Below, in pieces: positions 1 through 7,907 of a stretch of DNA of 32,597 nt. The translations under genes and the position numbers were made by a program. The notes beneath the pieces are model-generated. The model worked only from the letters and a program-made list of their open reading frames with translations. It did not search any database and was not told the origin of the DNA. Where the stretch lies: assembly GCF_014648655.1 (NCBI RefSeq), contig NZ_BMRN01000057.1, forward strand, positions 1 through 32,597. The letters are read 5' to 3'. Source of the DNA: Streptomyces atratus (GTDB lineage Bacteria; Actinomycetota; Actinomycetes; Streptomycetales; Streptomycetaceae). The first letter of the stretch is position 1. Each line of letters opens with the position of its first letter.

Positions 1-17
1 GGGTTTGTGAGGGTGTG

Positions 18-53
18 GAGGGTGGTCGCATCCGGTGGGGATGCGCCACCCTC
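18..53. terminator. Strong stem-loop at the left edge
   Basis: An 8-bp plus 7-bp stem with one bulged T (arms 18-33 and 39-53) closes a 5-nt loop. There is no U-tract, which is usual for Streptomyces terminators. It probably ends a transcript entering from outside the window, but it could also be a leader structure for the small ORFs that follow. Confidence 0.4.
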
Positions 54-168
54 TGGGGCGCCGCGCTGGAACGCGGTGATGCCCGGTCCCTGTTTCATGG
101 TGCAGCCACGACGCCAGGGAGACCTCGGGTGTGAGTGCCCGGGGCAGCGTTGTTAGGAGGGTGTCATC

Positions 169-207
169 GTGTGTGTGTTTTCGGCAACGCTGGATGGACG
201 GAAATGA
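169..207 (+). CDS. Possible 12-codon leader ORF, coupled to the next ORF
   Basis: A near-ideal ribosome binding site, AGGAGG at 155-160, lies 8 nt before a GTG codon at 169. The frame runs 12 codons (VCVFSATLDGRK) and stops at TGA 205-207, overlapping the ATG at 204 as ATGA. This is what a translationally coupled leader would look like. The peptide itself carries no recognisable signal. The alternative is that the ribosome binding site belongs to a decayed gene. Confidence 0.25.
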   Translation: MCVFSATLDGRK

Positions 208-314
208 ATGAAAAGTTTGGTTTCATTCTTCTGACCTGCGGTTTCCTGGTGACGGGTTGTTGGCTCGTCTACGTGTTCGCCTGGATCGTGGATCCGGGCT
301 CTGGACGTTTGTGA
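204..314 (+). CDS. Possible 36-aa single-pass membrane peptide
   Basis: The frame starts at ATG 204 with a short charged head (MNEKFG), continues as an uninterrupted hydrophobic stretch of about 22 residues (FILLTCGFLVTGCWLVYVFA and onward), and ends with a short polar tail. This is the layout of a one-helix membrane peptide. Its start overlaps the stop of the preceding 12-codon ORF, so its translation may be coupled. No family is recognised, and the length is close to what chance can give. Confidence 0.35.
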   Translation: MNEKFGFILLTCGFLVTGCWLVYVFAWIVDPGSGRL

Positions 315-480
315 ATCAATGTTCTTGCCCGAGGGGCCACGCATTGTGATGATCGGGTTGCTGGTGAGAGGATCGCCTGCAGGTTGACGGACCGGATCTG
401 GAAGTCCCCGTCGGCTGTGAGGTGCAGCCCAAGTCCTTGCCTTGTCAAGGGTTCTGACATGACGCCAGTTGGGGATATGC

Positions 481-708
481 ATGCGTTCGTCGCTTTTCCC
501 GCTGTCCTTGCCCAGTGCTTCGCCGGGTGCGCTGAGGCCTGGCGAGGTGGTCATCATTCTCGTCGTCATTCTTGTGGCAGGAGTCCTGGCCCTGGCCGGC
601 CTGCCGTTGTTCGGCGCTGTTGAGTTCATTGGTGGCGCCCTCTGGGTCGCTGTCAGTTCGCTGAGGGTGATGCGTAGGACGGCGGGGCCCTCGCCCGAGG
701 CGGTCTGA
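481..708 (+). CDS. Small membrane protein, unknown function
   Basis: This is a 75-aa ORF. ATG 481 is chosen because GGGG at 471-474 gives a usable ribosome binding site; an in-frame TTG at 469 is an alternative. Residues about 22-62 are almost entirely hydrophobic (for example GEVVIILVVILVAGVLAL), enough for one long or two short membrane helices, and they are followed by a positively charged tail (RVMRR) that would stay in the cytoplasm. The stop lies 7 nt before the start of the HTH gene at 716, so the two are probably one transcript. No family is recognised. Confidence 0.5.
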   Translation: MRSSLFPLSLPSASPGALRPGEVVIILVVILVAGVLALAGLPLFGAVEFIGGALWVAVSSLRVMRRTAGPSPEAV

Positions 709-715
709 CCCGCCT

Positions 716-1726
716 ATGGGACGGCGTGAGAACGCCGTTGCCGCAGAAACCCGGCAGTCCGAAGCGCTCGCGCTGTGGCTACGTGCCCAGCGTGAGCGCC
801 GAGGTGTCACCTACGCGGCGATGGCCAAACTGATTGGGTACCGGTTCACCGCGACCATGCTCTCGCGCGGTGCCAGCGGGAAAGTCCCCTCCCGTGAACT
901 TGTCGAAGCCTACGCGCGCGCCTGTGACGCCGATCCCGCGGACGCGATCCGTCTGTGGAAAGCCGCCCGTCGCTCCGAGGAAGAACTCCGGCGTCGCGAG
1001 GAGACCGCCGCAGAGTTTCAGGACCTGGCCACCTCGGTGCGTTCCGCACTTACTCATCCGGAACTGATCGAGACCTTCGGTCAGTTACGCCGGGCGATGA
1101 TCCAGGTCCGTGCTCGGGAAGGCCAGCCGTCTCTGGGTTACTTGCAATCCGAGGCCGGGCGTACCGCTGATGGCTGGCACTTCCGGCTCCCGAAGAGCAG
1201 TCTGAGTGCTGTCCTGCGGGGGGAAGCGGTCCCTTCCCGTGAGCACGTCACCGCGTTCATGGAAGCTCTCGGCGCTTCCCCCCGCAAAGTCGGACCGTGG
1301 GAACGGGCGTGGGACCGGATCGCGCAAACCCACGCCCGCCAGCCTCCGGCTGTGGTCGAGATCCGCGTCGCGGACGGCCCTGCGGCCGTGCCACCCCAAC
1401 CCCCTGTCCTGCTGATGACCGGGGCCGTGAACGGCCCCGACTACGACTATCTTCGTGACCAAGTGGTGAGCGATTACATGAACACTGACATGCCCCGCAT
1501 CTGGAAGGGCCCGCAGCGCCCCTATCCGCCGGCAGGCCAGACTCGCTCCGGCCTGCCCATTCGGATCCCGCGACGCTACGAACGCCCGGTCCGCAGCTTT
1601 CAGCCTCACAAGAAACCCGGCGCAGCCGGCGCCACACCTCTCCTTGCCGCGCCTGGCCGCCCGCGCCCGGCGGCTTTCCAGGTGCTGGAGAAGACCCTTC
1701 AGCTACGCCTGCTCCGTGACGCGTAG
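716..1726 (+). CDS. DNA-binding protein with two helix-turn-helix regions
   Basis: This 336-aa protein has two XRE-like helix-turn-helix segments, at about residues 16-70 (ALWLRAQRERRGVTYAAMAK and a following recognition helix) and 130-195 (region containing SLSAVLRGEAVPSREHVTAF). They are joined by a charged, probably helical linker (RRSEEELRRREE). Such double-HTH architectures are common among Streptomyces proteins annotated only as 'helix-turn-helix domain-containing'. The C-terminal 130 residues are rich in Pro, Arg and Gly and look disordered. Codon 124 (1085-1087) is TTA, the rare Leu codon read by the bldA tRNA in Streptomyces, so translation may be limited to late growth. Targets are unknown. 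It may be co-transcribed with the small membrane ORF ending at 708. Confidence 0.8.
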   Translation: MGRRENAVAAETRQSEALALWLRAQRERRGVTYAAMAKLIGYRFTATMLSRGASGKVPSRELVEAYARACDADPADAIRLWKAARRSEEELRRREETAAEFQDLATSVRSALTHPELIETFGQLRRAMIQVRAREGQPSLGYLQSEAGRTADGWHFRLPKSSLSAVLRGEAVPSREHVTAFMEALGASPRKVGPWERAWDRIAQTHARQPPAVVEIRVADGPAAVPPQPPVLLMTGAVNGPDYDYLRDQVVSDYMNTDMPRIWKGPQRPYPPAGQTRSGLPIRIPRRYERPVRSFQPHKKPGAAGATPLLAAPGRPRPAAFQVLEKTLQLRLLRDA

Positions 1727-2324
1727 CTTGGGCGGAGGAGTCCTTTCACGGGCGTGGCTCCACGGGCTTCTGTTCCCTCGCCGTCGGCGGCGCTGCTGCG
1801 GTTGGGCGGCCATGTGGCGCGGGTCGGTAAAGGCCGGCGGGATCTGTTCACCGGCTGCCCGAGGGAGGGATCGCTCTCGTGCTCGCTTCGGCTGTGTCTT
1901 TCATGCGACTGTGCTGGATCGGGCCGTCTGTGGTCCATGCTGTCGATTGTTGTGAGCAGAGCTGATCGGTAATCCTGCGGGTTGCGGTCCGTGCGTTTTG
2001 TGGTGGGTGCTGTGTCGGCTTGGGTCGTCTCCTTTTGCCGGGAGCCGTGGTGTGGCCGGTCGCGTTTGTGTATGTGCCGGTCGGGTGCGGGCTGCAGTGC
2101 GGAGGCGAGGCGGCCGTGACGGTTTTGGCCGGTTTCTGGAGCGGGGGACGTGGTTGCGGCCTGTCTGGCGGGGGTGAGGGGCGCGGAGTTGTTCCGGGCG
2201 CGGGTGTCGAGCGCTGGCTGGGTGTCCTTGACCGGTATGGCGAGTCCTTCGGCCGGTCATGGTTTCCAGCCGGCCGGCGTCGTTGCCCGTGGCCGGGCTG
2301 TCTCGACGCCGGTGTGTTCGGCGC
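1727..2324. other. Gene-free interval
   Basis: About 600 bp lie between the HTH gene and the 3' end of the MFS gene. The open frames here have poor composition (Cys/Gly/Arg-rich, no motifs) and look like chance frames in GC-rich DNA. No RNA gene, repeat or recognisable remnant was seen. Confidence 0.5.
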
Positions 2325-3920
2325 TCAGGACGGGGTTGCCCGGGAGTGCGGGTTCCCTGCCCGGTCCCTGTCGGGGTGTTCCGCTGTGGATTGGGGGGCG
2401 GGTCCGGGGCGTGTGCGTGTGGTGCGGAGCAGGGTGGCGATGAGTACTGCCGCGCCCGTTATGAGGACGGCACTGACCACCGAGGCGATCCTGGCTTCTC
2501 GGGCGAAGGCGTCGAAGGCGGCGTTCCGCAGGGATTCGGCGGTGCTTCTCGGGAGGGCGGCGGCGGTTTCGACGGCGCCGCCGAGTGTGCTCCTGGCCGC
2601 TTCCAGTTCCTTGGACGTCAGGTCGTCAGGAGCGCTGACCGCCAGTTTTGAACGGTAGACGGCGGTGCCGATGCTGCCCAGGAGCGCGATGCCCAGTGCC
2701 CCGCCGAACTCGGCAGAGGTCTCGGCCATGGCTGAGGCCGCCCCGGCCCGCTTTGGTGGTGCGGCGGACAGGATCACCTCGGTGACGACTGCGGAGACGG
2801 CGCCGATGCCGATCGAGACGACGGTCATGCCGCTGACGAGGTGGACGATTCCCGAATCGGCCTGGAGCAGGGCCAGCATGATGTAGCCGGCAGTCGCCAC
2901 GAGCAGCCCGGCGGCGATCACGTTGTGTTTACCGATGCGGGGGGCGAGCGCGGTGGCCAGCGCGATATCCAGGGGCATCACGAGGAAGGTGGGCAAGGAC
3001 CACATGGCCGATTCCAACGGACCCATGCCCAGGACGAGTTGCATGAACTGCCAGTTGAACAGGCTGAAGCCGACCAGTCCGAACGTCGCCAGCGCGTCGA
3101 TGAGCAGGGGCAGGTTGAACCGGCGCGTGCGGAACAGCGTCATGTCGATCAGCGGGTTCGCGGCCGTGTGCTGGCGGCGGAGGAATGCCGCTCCCGCAGT
3201 GAGTCCGGCGGCACAGCATGTCAGGGGAATCCACCCGAAGCCGTGTTCCGCCATTGCTTTGATGCCGTAGATGACGCCGAGCACGGCCACGAGGGACATG
3301 GCGGCGCCGAGCAGGTCGAACCGGCCCGGCTCGGGGTCGCGGTATTCGGTGAGCAGCAGTGGGCCGAGGATCAGCAGCAGGATCATCACCGGCACGTTGA
3401 CCAGGAAGACCGATCCCCACCAGAAGTGCTCCAGGAGCAGACCGCCGATGATCGGGCCGAGCACGGCGCCGCCCGCGAAGCCCGCTGTCCAGATGCCGAC
3501 CGCGGTGGCCCGCTGTGCGGCGTCGTGGAACATGGTCCGGATCAGGGAAAGGGTGGAGGGGGCCAGCGTGGCTCCGGCGATGCCCAGGAGCGCGCGGGCC
3601 GCGATGAGCGTCTCGGGGCTGGTCGAGCAGGCCGCCAGGACCGAGGCGGCGCCGAAGGCCGCGGCGCCCGTGAGCAGCACGCGTCGCCGCCCGAAGCGGT
3701 CACCGAGTGTGCCCATCGTGATGAGCAGGCCGGCGAGGAGGAAGCCGTAGGCGTCCATGATCCACAGTTGTTCGGAACTGCTCGGGCCGAGGTCGGCCGA
3801 CAGGGACGGGAGCGTGATGAACATGACGGACATGTCCATGGACGCCAGTAGGCAGGGCAGCACCAGGACGGCGAGACCGGCCCACTCCCCGGCTCCGGCT
3901 CTTTTCTCTTTTTCAGTCAT
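2325..3920 (-). CDS. MFS drug exporter, DHA2 (14-helix) family
   Basis: This 531-aa inner-membrane proton antiporter is of the QacA/SmvA type. The first helix carries the family's acidic motif (MDMSVMFITLPSL, Asp29). Motif A of the major facilitator superfamily, GDRFGRRR, is at residues 73-80, and ARALLGIAGATLAPSTLSLI forms the helix-4 region. A GPIIGG motif-C-like segment follows in helix 5. The length and a late loop of about 60 residues before the last helix fit a 14-helix DHA2 exporter. The start at 3920 has a good ribosome binding site (AGGAG on the minus strand). It is divergent from the TetR gene at 4126, and the shared intergenic region holds a perfect palindrome, so substrate-induced derepression is the likely control. 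The substrate is unknown; these pumps usually export lipophilic cations or antibiotics. Confidence 0.93.
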   Translation of the reverse strand: MTEKEKRAGAGEWAGLAVLVLPCLLASMDMSVMFITLPSLSADLGPSSSEQLWIMDAYGFLLAGLLITMGTLGDRFGRRRVLLTGAAAFGAASVLAACSTSPETLIAARALLGIAGATLAPSTLSLIRTMFHDAAQRATAVGIWTAGFAGGAVLGPIIGGLLLEHFWWGSVFLVNVPVMILLLILGPLLLTEYRDPEPGRFDLLGAAMSLVAVLGVIYGIKAMAEHGFGWIPLTCCAAGLTAGAAFLRRQHTAANPLIDMTLFRTRRFNLPLLIDALATFGLVGFSLFNWQFMQLVLGMGPLESAMWSLPTFLVMPLDIALATALAPRIGKHNVIAAGLLVATAGYIMLALLQADSGIVHLVSGMTVVSIGIGAVSAVVTEVILSAAPPKRAGAASAMAETSAEFGGALGIALLGSIGTAVYRSKLAVSAPDDLTSKELEAARSTLGGAVETAAALPRSTAESLRNAAFDAFAREARIASVVSAVLITGAAVLIATLLRTTRTRPGPAPQSTAEHPDRDRAGNPHSRATPS

Positions 3921-3966
3921 GCCCTCTCCTGGGCCGTGCAGGTCCCGATGGACCCAACCACCCGGA

Positions 3967-3983
3967 TGCGTACTTTGTACGCA
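3967..3983. promoter_or_regulatory. Palindromic operator for the TetR/MFS pair
   Basis: A perfect 17-bp inverted repeat, TGCGTAC-TTT-GTACGCA, lies 46 bp upstream of the MFS start and 142 bp upstream of the TetR start. A degenerate second copy follows at 3989-4005 (right half GTACGCAC conserved, left half decayed), centred 22 bp away, about two helical turns. TetR-family dimers bind such sites, and a tandem site allows two dimers on one face. Binding by this TetR protein is inferred from position only. Confidence 0.75.
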
Positions 3984-4125
3984 ACGATGTGTGCAGAGTA
4001 CGCACGCACGCCGAGGCGAAGCAATTGCTTTTTGACGTGCCTGTTTATCTTGGGCTGCGCATGCGTGTGCCGGTCGGGTTAGAATTTCGACACAAATCTG
4101 AGGTGTGACGAAAAGGAGTTCGTCG

Positions 4126-4959
4126 ATGTCCGTGCAGCTGGCATGCGCGTCGTGCGGAAGGGCGCTGGAGCCCGCGGACCGGGGGCGGCCGAGGCTCTAC
4201 TGTTCCCGTGCGTGCCAGGCGAGGGCCTATCGGGCACGCAGGGCGCAGACGCCGGCCCGCGTCCCGGTGAGCGACGACGGCGCGCGGCATCTCACCGTCG
4301 AGCGCATCGTGCGGGCCGGGATCGTTGTCGCGGACGCGGAGGGGCTCGACGCGCTGTCGATGCGCCGCGTCGCCATGGAACTCGGCACCGGCACGATGTC
4401 CCTGTACCGGCATGTGGCGTCCAAGGACGATCTGGTGACGCTGATGGTGGAAGCCGCGATGGCCGACGTGCCGCTGCCCGACTCGCCGCCGCGGAACTGG
4501 CGTCACGGCCTCGAACGCGCCGCGTGCCGCGACTGGGAGCTGTACCACCGCCACCCGTGGATCCTGTCGAGGGTCATGGTGACGACCCGCGCGTATTTCA
4601 GCCCGGCTCTCGCGGCGGACAGCGAAAGCGCCTTCTCCTCGTTCGACGGGCTCGGCCTCGAATCCGCCGATGCCTTCCGGTACATGTTCATGTTCGCCTC
4701 CTACGTCCAAGGCGTGGCGCTGATCCTCGTCAGTGATGCGGAGGCTGAGCGGCAGTCGAGGATCGCCGCGAAGCAGGAGACGCAAGCCTCGGGCCATGCA
4801 CAGGACCCGCTGTACGAGCCCGGGGCGTATCCCCGGCTCGCCCGCGCGATGCGCGCAGGCGCCGATCCGTGGGACCTCGATGCCTTGTTCGTTTCAGGTC
4901 TTGCAGGTGTCCTGGACGGCATCGCAGCCGATCTCACGCGACGGGGCATCGACGTCTGA
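4126..4959 (+). CDS. TetR-family regulator with N-terminal zinc-ribbon-like motif
   Basis: This is a 277-aa repressor. ATG 4126 is chosen over the in-frame GTG at 4105 because AAAAGGAG at 4111-4118 is a strong ribosome binding site 7 nt before it. Residues 1-35 carry four cysteines spaced C7-x2-C10-x15-C26-x3-C30, a probable zinc knuckle not found in ordinary TetR proteins. The helix-turn-helix follows at about residues 55-105 (VERIVRAGIVVADAEGLDAL, then MRRVAMELGTGTMSLYRHV). The C-terminal half resembles the TetR_C_1 ligand domain (W-rich, many aromatic residues). The gene is divergent from the MFS exporter, which it most likely represses until a pump substrate binds. Whether the Cys motif senses metal or redox state, or only stabilises the fold, cannot be told from sequence. 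Confidence 0.92.
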   Translation: MSVQLACASCGRALEPADRGRPRLYCSRACQARAYRARRAQTPARVPVSDDGARHLTVERIVRAGIVVADAEGLDALSMRRVAMELGTGTMSLYRHVASKDDLVTLMVEAAMADVPLPDSPPRNWRHGLERAACRDWELYHRHPWILSRVMVTTRAYFSPALAADSESAFSSFDGLGLESADAFRYMFMFASYVQGVALILVSDAEAERQSRIAAKQETQASGHAQDPLYEPGAYPRLARAMRAGADPWDLDALFVSGLAGVLDGIAADLTRRGIDV

Positions 4960-5039
4960 GCTTCGTGCCGCCCGGGGCCCGCAGGAACCGTTTGCCGTCC
5001 CGGACAGGAGGACGGAGGTGTCTCGTGGGGCCGGGGCTC

Positions 5040-5200
5040 CGCGCGCGGCATGCTCCAGCCGGCCGCAGCGGCCGAGGACGCCGCGATGCCGGAGTCCGGA
5101 CCGAATCCGATCAGCCCTGTGGGGGAGGCGGGAGGGCCGACGGTGATGGTGACGATCGCCTCGATGACGTCGTGGGTGAGGGCCGCGGCGGCCGGCGCAT
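5040..5200 (-). pseudogene. Fragment of a CDF-type cation efflux transporter
   Basis: Read on the minus strand, this stretch encodes about 50 residues including HDVIEAIVTIT and SPTGLIGFGPDSGIAASSAA. These match the start of actinobacterial cation diffusion facilitators (consensus like YNVIEAVVA...SSTALIGFGLDSVIEVSSAA), in which the conserved Asp lies in the second helix. The rest of a roughly 300-aa transporter is absent; the frame runs into unrelated sequence toward 4960. It lies directly downstream of the CmtR-like remnant, the usual gene order for this metal-efflux pair. It is clearly non-functional. Confidence 0.7.
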
Positions 5201-5257
5201 CCGTATTGGGTGCGTGAGGAGATCGCGGAGGGCTGGGCCCCGGGGATATCGCGGTCG

Positions 5258-5510
5258 ACAGCAGCACCCCTTGTCGTCGGCGTCGATGCACGTGCGGTCG
5301 GTGGCGACGGCGACCACGGCACCGCGCAGGGCGTCCAGCGCGTGGCCGGGCGGGGATCGGCCGGCTCATGGCGGATACGGCGGCCGTCGGGCACGGTGAC
5401 GCCAGGCCGCCAGGCCACGGTCGCGCAGGCACGCCACGTGGTTCGACAGCCGGGTGCGGGAGATTCCCGCGCGAGCAGCAGGCGGCAACGGGCCGGGTCG
5501 GCCGGCGCCC
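5258..5510 (-). pseudogene. Frameshifted CmtR/ArsR-type metal regulator
   Basis: Pieces of an ArsR-family winged-helix repressor appear in order on the minus strand but in different frames. They are DPARCRLLLA (near 5495), the recognition helix SRTRLSNHVACLRDRGL (near 5450-5400), the wing VPDGRRIRHEPADP (near 5390-5350), and the C-terminal metal-binding tail VAVATDRTCIDADDKGCC (5317-5261). In CmtR-like sensors the tail cysteines take part in Cd/Pb binding. At least two frameshifts and a small deletion separate the pieces, so no functional protein can be made. It forms one decayed unit with the CDF transporter fragment downstream. Confidence 0.75.
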
Positions 5511-5519
5511 GGCCGAAGC

Positions 5520-6190
5520 CGCTCCCCGCTCGGGGCCGGGAGGTTACCCGGACGCCGACGCCGGCCGCACCCGGATTGGGCCCACCGCTTCCCTGCCGGT
5601 CCCGGACGGCCTCGCCGCCCTGCTTCCACGAGGCCGGCGTCGCGCTGCGGCCGCAGGTCCAGCTGAGTGCTCAGTTGCCCGGGAACGTGCCCGCACCGCC
5701 GGCCGCGGGGTTCGGATCCGGGGGCCATGAAGCGACCGGCAGGTGGCTGGACGCGTCGGTGTTGTGGGTGGCTCGACGCCGGCCAAGTGCCGAGTCGCGG
5801 ACGCCGGCTGTCAGGGTGGACGAGCCCGCACCGGCCGCGGTGCTGTACCTCTTTTGAAGGTTGTGGCCCGGGCGGACCGCGGCGGCCGGAAGGACGAGCT
5901 CGAAGTCCAGTGGCAGGGCCCGCCCCGAGCTCACCATCGGCCGGAAGGTCGGGGGCGATCTCCACAGGCAGGCAGCGGGTGGCCGGCACCACTCCTTCGG
6001 GGCCCTGAACTTCCACGCTCGGTCCCGGCGAACGTTCAACCCGAGCTGCCTGAACAGCCGGGAGACCGTCCGCCGGCTGGCGACTTGCTCCTGGGGTTCG
6101 AAAACGATCCGCGAAGCCGACCGCTTACGGCCTCGGCACATCTTTTCGGCCGAGGCTACGGCCGCTGCAGGAACGGCGGTCGGCTGCCGG
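5520..6190. other. Degraded interval without an intact gene
   Basis: About 670 bp show long but low-quality open frames in several registers. The only suggestive piece is on the minus strand near 6031-6084, ASRRTVSRLFRQLGLN, which has the shape of a helix-turn-helix and could come from a transposase or regulator. This is too little for a call. The interval joins two decayed genes, which suggests it is scar tissue. Confidence 0.4.
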
Positions 6191-6194
6191 CGCG

Positions 6195-6316
6195 GGGGGA
6201 CGGCCCTGTGGCCTCGGTGAGCGCGGACGGGGTCACACCATGCTGCGTGCGGATCCGGCGGCGCCGCGCGCGCCGTCCTGGGCGAGTGCGGCGGCGATGG
6301 GGGACTGCTCGTCCAG
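6195..6316 (-). pseudogene. 5' remnant of an XRE-cupin regulator
   Basis: The minus strand encodes LDEQSPIAAALAQ, then after a frameshift RRIRTQHGVTPSALTEATG. The intact regulator at 9559-10158 begins MDEQSPIAATLAQ and continues RRIRAQRGVSLSALAEATG, so this is a degenerate paralogue of its first 35 or so codons. The start codon has changed to CTG (6314-6316), the frame is broken, and nothing recognisable remains beyond the first helix-turn-helix helices. The remnant sits exactly where a divergent regulator of the flavoprotein at 6408 would be expected. Confidence 0.75.
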
Positions 6317-6347
6317 GAGCCCCTTCCGGTCCGGCCGTCCCGGAAAT

Positions 6348-6362
6348 GGCAACAGAAGTTGC
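6348..6362. promoter_or_regulatory. Candidate operator upstream of the flavoprotein gene
   Basis: The sequence GGCAACAGAAGTTGC contains the inverted repeat GCAAC-AGAA-GTTGC. The same 14 bases, GGCAACAGAAGTTG, recur at 10190-10203 upstream of the intact XRE-cupin gene, while the flanking sequence differs. Conservation of this core within two otherwise diverged copies of the region points to the binding site of the XRE-cupin regulator. Confidence 0.55.
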
Positions 6363-6407
6363 TCGTGGTGTGGCGCTGAAGCACTTTGGGGACCGGAGGT
6401 GATCGTA

Positions 6408-7391
6408 GTGATCAAGACGACGGTGAATACGCGCGACAGCGCGGCGCCGACTGGTGACGAGGTCCATGACGTGGTGGTGATCGGTGCCGGAGCGTCCGGC
6501 CTGAGTGCCGCGCTCCTTCTGGGGCGGGCCCGTCGCAGGGTGGTGGTGATCGATGCCGGCGAGCCGCGTAACGCGCCTGCCGCCCACATGCACGGTTTCC
6601 TGTCCCGTGACGGCCTGCCTCCGGCGACCCTGCTCGACCTCGGGCGGGCCGAGATCGACCGCTACGAAGTCGATATCGTCCGAGGCCGGGTGGAACATGT
6701 CGAGCCCGGCTACGACGTGCGCCTGGAGGGCGGCCCCGTGATCAGGGCCCGCCGGCTTCTGGTCGCCACCGGGCTGCGCGACGAACTGCCCGACCTCCCC
6801 GGCGTCCGGGAGCGTTGGGGCAAGGACCTTCTGCACTGCCCGTACTGCCATGCCTACGAGGTCCGTGACCAGCCCCTTGCCGTCCTCGGCACACACCCGG
6901 GGGCTGTGCACCAGGCTCTGCTGCTGCGTCAGTGGAGCGAGGACATCGTCCTCCTCACACACGCCCTCGGACTCTCCCCGCAGGAGCGGGAACACCTGGA
7001 GGCGTTCGGCGTGAGGATCGTGGAGGGCAGGGCCATGCGGCTCGTCGTCGACGACGACCGCCTGCGCGGCATCGAGCTCACCGACGGCAGGGTGATTCCC
7101 CGGACCGCGGTTTTCCTGTTTCCCCGGCCCGCGCCGCGCGACGACCTCCTGGCTCTGCTCGGCTGCGCCAAGGACGACCAGGGCTGGGTGGTGACGGACC
7201 GGACCGGCCGCACCAGCGTGCCCGGGGTATGGGCTGTCGGAAATGTCGTCGACCCACGCGCCCAGGTCATCGCCGCCGCCGGCATGGGCTCCACCGCCGC
7301 GTTCGCCATCAACACCGACCTGCTCCACGAGGACGTGGAGCACGCCGCCGCACGGCACCGCGCACACCGCGCCACGGCTGCCCTGACATGA
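6408..7391 (+). CDS. Thioredoxin-reductase-like FAD/NAD(P) oxidoreductase
   Basis: This 327-aa flavoprotein starts at GTG 6408, preceded by GGAGG at 6395-6399. It has an N-terminal FAD-binding Rossmann motif (VVVIGAGASGLSAALLLG, about residues 22-40), a redox-active CPYC pair at Cys144/Cys147 within WGKDLLHCPYCHAYEVRDQ, and a C-terminal FAD-contact segment (GVWAVGNVVDPRAQVIAAAG). This is the low-molecular-weight thioredoxin reductase layout. The likely role is NAD(P)H-driven reduction of a thioredoxin-like partner, and a thioredoxin gene follows 174 bp downstream. The second Rossmann motif is weak (VLGTHPGAVHQALLL), so the nucleotide donor is uncertain, and it may be one of the TrxR-like proteins with an unusual electron donor. 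The divergent regulator gene at this locus is decayed. Confidence 0.88.
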   Translation: MIKTTVNTRDSAAPTGDEVHDVVVIGAGASGLSAALLLGRARRRVVVIDAGEPRNAPAAHMHGFLSRDGLPPATLLDLGRAEIDRYEVDIVRGRVEHVEPGYDVRLEGGPVIRARRLLVATGLRDELPDLPGVRERWGKDLLHCPYCHAYEVRDQPLAVLGTHPGAVHQALLLRQWSEDIVLLTHALGLSPQEREHLEAFGVRIVEGRAMRLVVDDDRLRGIELTDGRVIPRTAVFLFPRPAPRDDLLALLGCAKDDQGWVVTDRTGRTSVPGVWAVGNVVDPRAQVIAAAGMGSTAAFAINTDLLHEDVEHAAARHRAHRATAALT

Positions 7392-7565
7392 CGACTCGGC
7401 AGGCCATGAGCGATGCCGTCGCGGCAGCCCGTACTGCCCCCGCGAGGGGCCCGGCCGCCCAGCCGGCCGGACGAGCCTGTTCCAGGGGCCGTGCGTTGAT
7501 CTCCGCGGTCAGATCGTCCCCGGCGCCGGGGTACTCGTTCACGAACACATCGACAAGGATTCACC

Positions 7566-7907
7566 ATGGCAGCAAAGCGCAGCGGTCCCGTGGACAGCGT
7601 CACCGAGCAGACGTTTCCCGTCCGCGTACTGCAAGCGAAACGGCCCGTCCTGATCCAGTTCTGGGCCCCTTGGTGCGGGCCGTGTACCAGGGTCACCCCC
7701 ATCGTCGAGGAGGTGGCTGCCGAGCGTGCGGGCGTTCTGGACGTCGTCAAGATCAACGTCGATGAGGAGCCCGGACTGGCGGACCGGCACGGAGTCTCCT
7801 CGATCCCCGCTTTCGTGGTCTACGCCGACGGCGCCGCTGTGAAGGCGTGGACGGGCGCCGTCCCCCAACCCCTCCTGGAACGAAACCTCGGCCCCTTCCT
7901 TCGCTGA
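7566..7907 (+). CDS. Thioredoxin
   Basis: This 113-aa single-domain protein has the classical active site WCGPC (Cys37 and Cys40) following FWAPW, the buried Asp-containing strand (VVKINVDEEP), and the cis-proline loop SSIPAF. The length is that of a free cytoplasmic thioredoxin. It lies 174 bp after the TrxR-like gene in the same orientation and is the obvious redox partner, although the gap leaves room for its own promoter. It is probably not the housekeeping thioredoxin, which in Streptomyces sits elsewhere with its own reductase. No signal peptide is present. Confidence 0.93.
   Translation: MAAKRSGPVDSVTEQTFPVRVLQAKRPVLIQFWAPWCGPCTRVTPIVEEVAAERAGVLDVVKINVDEEPGLADRHGVSSIPAFVVYADGAAVKAWTGAVPQPLLERNLGPFLR

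Noticed and set aside
3051..3119. CAGTTGAAC and CAGGTTGAAC inside the MFS gene as further StrR-type sites
   Set aside because: They are single half-sites in coding sequence with no opposing half at 22 or 11 bp.
5671..6384. 237-codon minus-strand frame as a gene
   Set aside because: It changes character several times, overlaps the regulator remnant and shows only a short helix-turn-helix-like piece; treated as decayed DNA.
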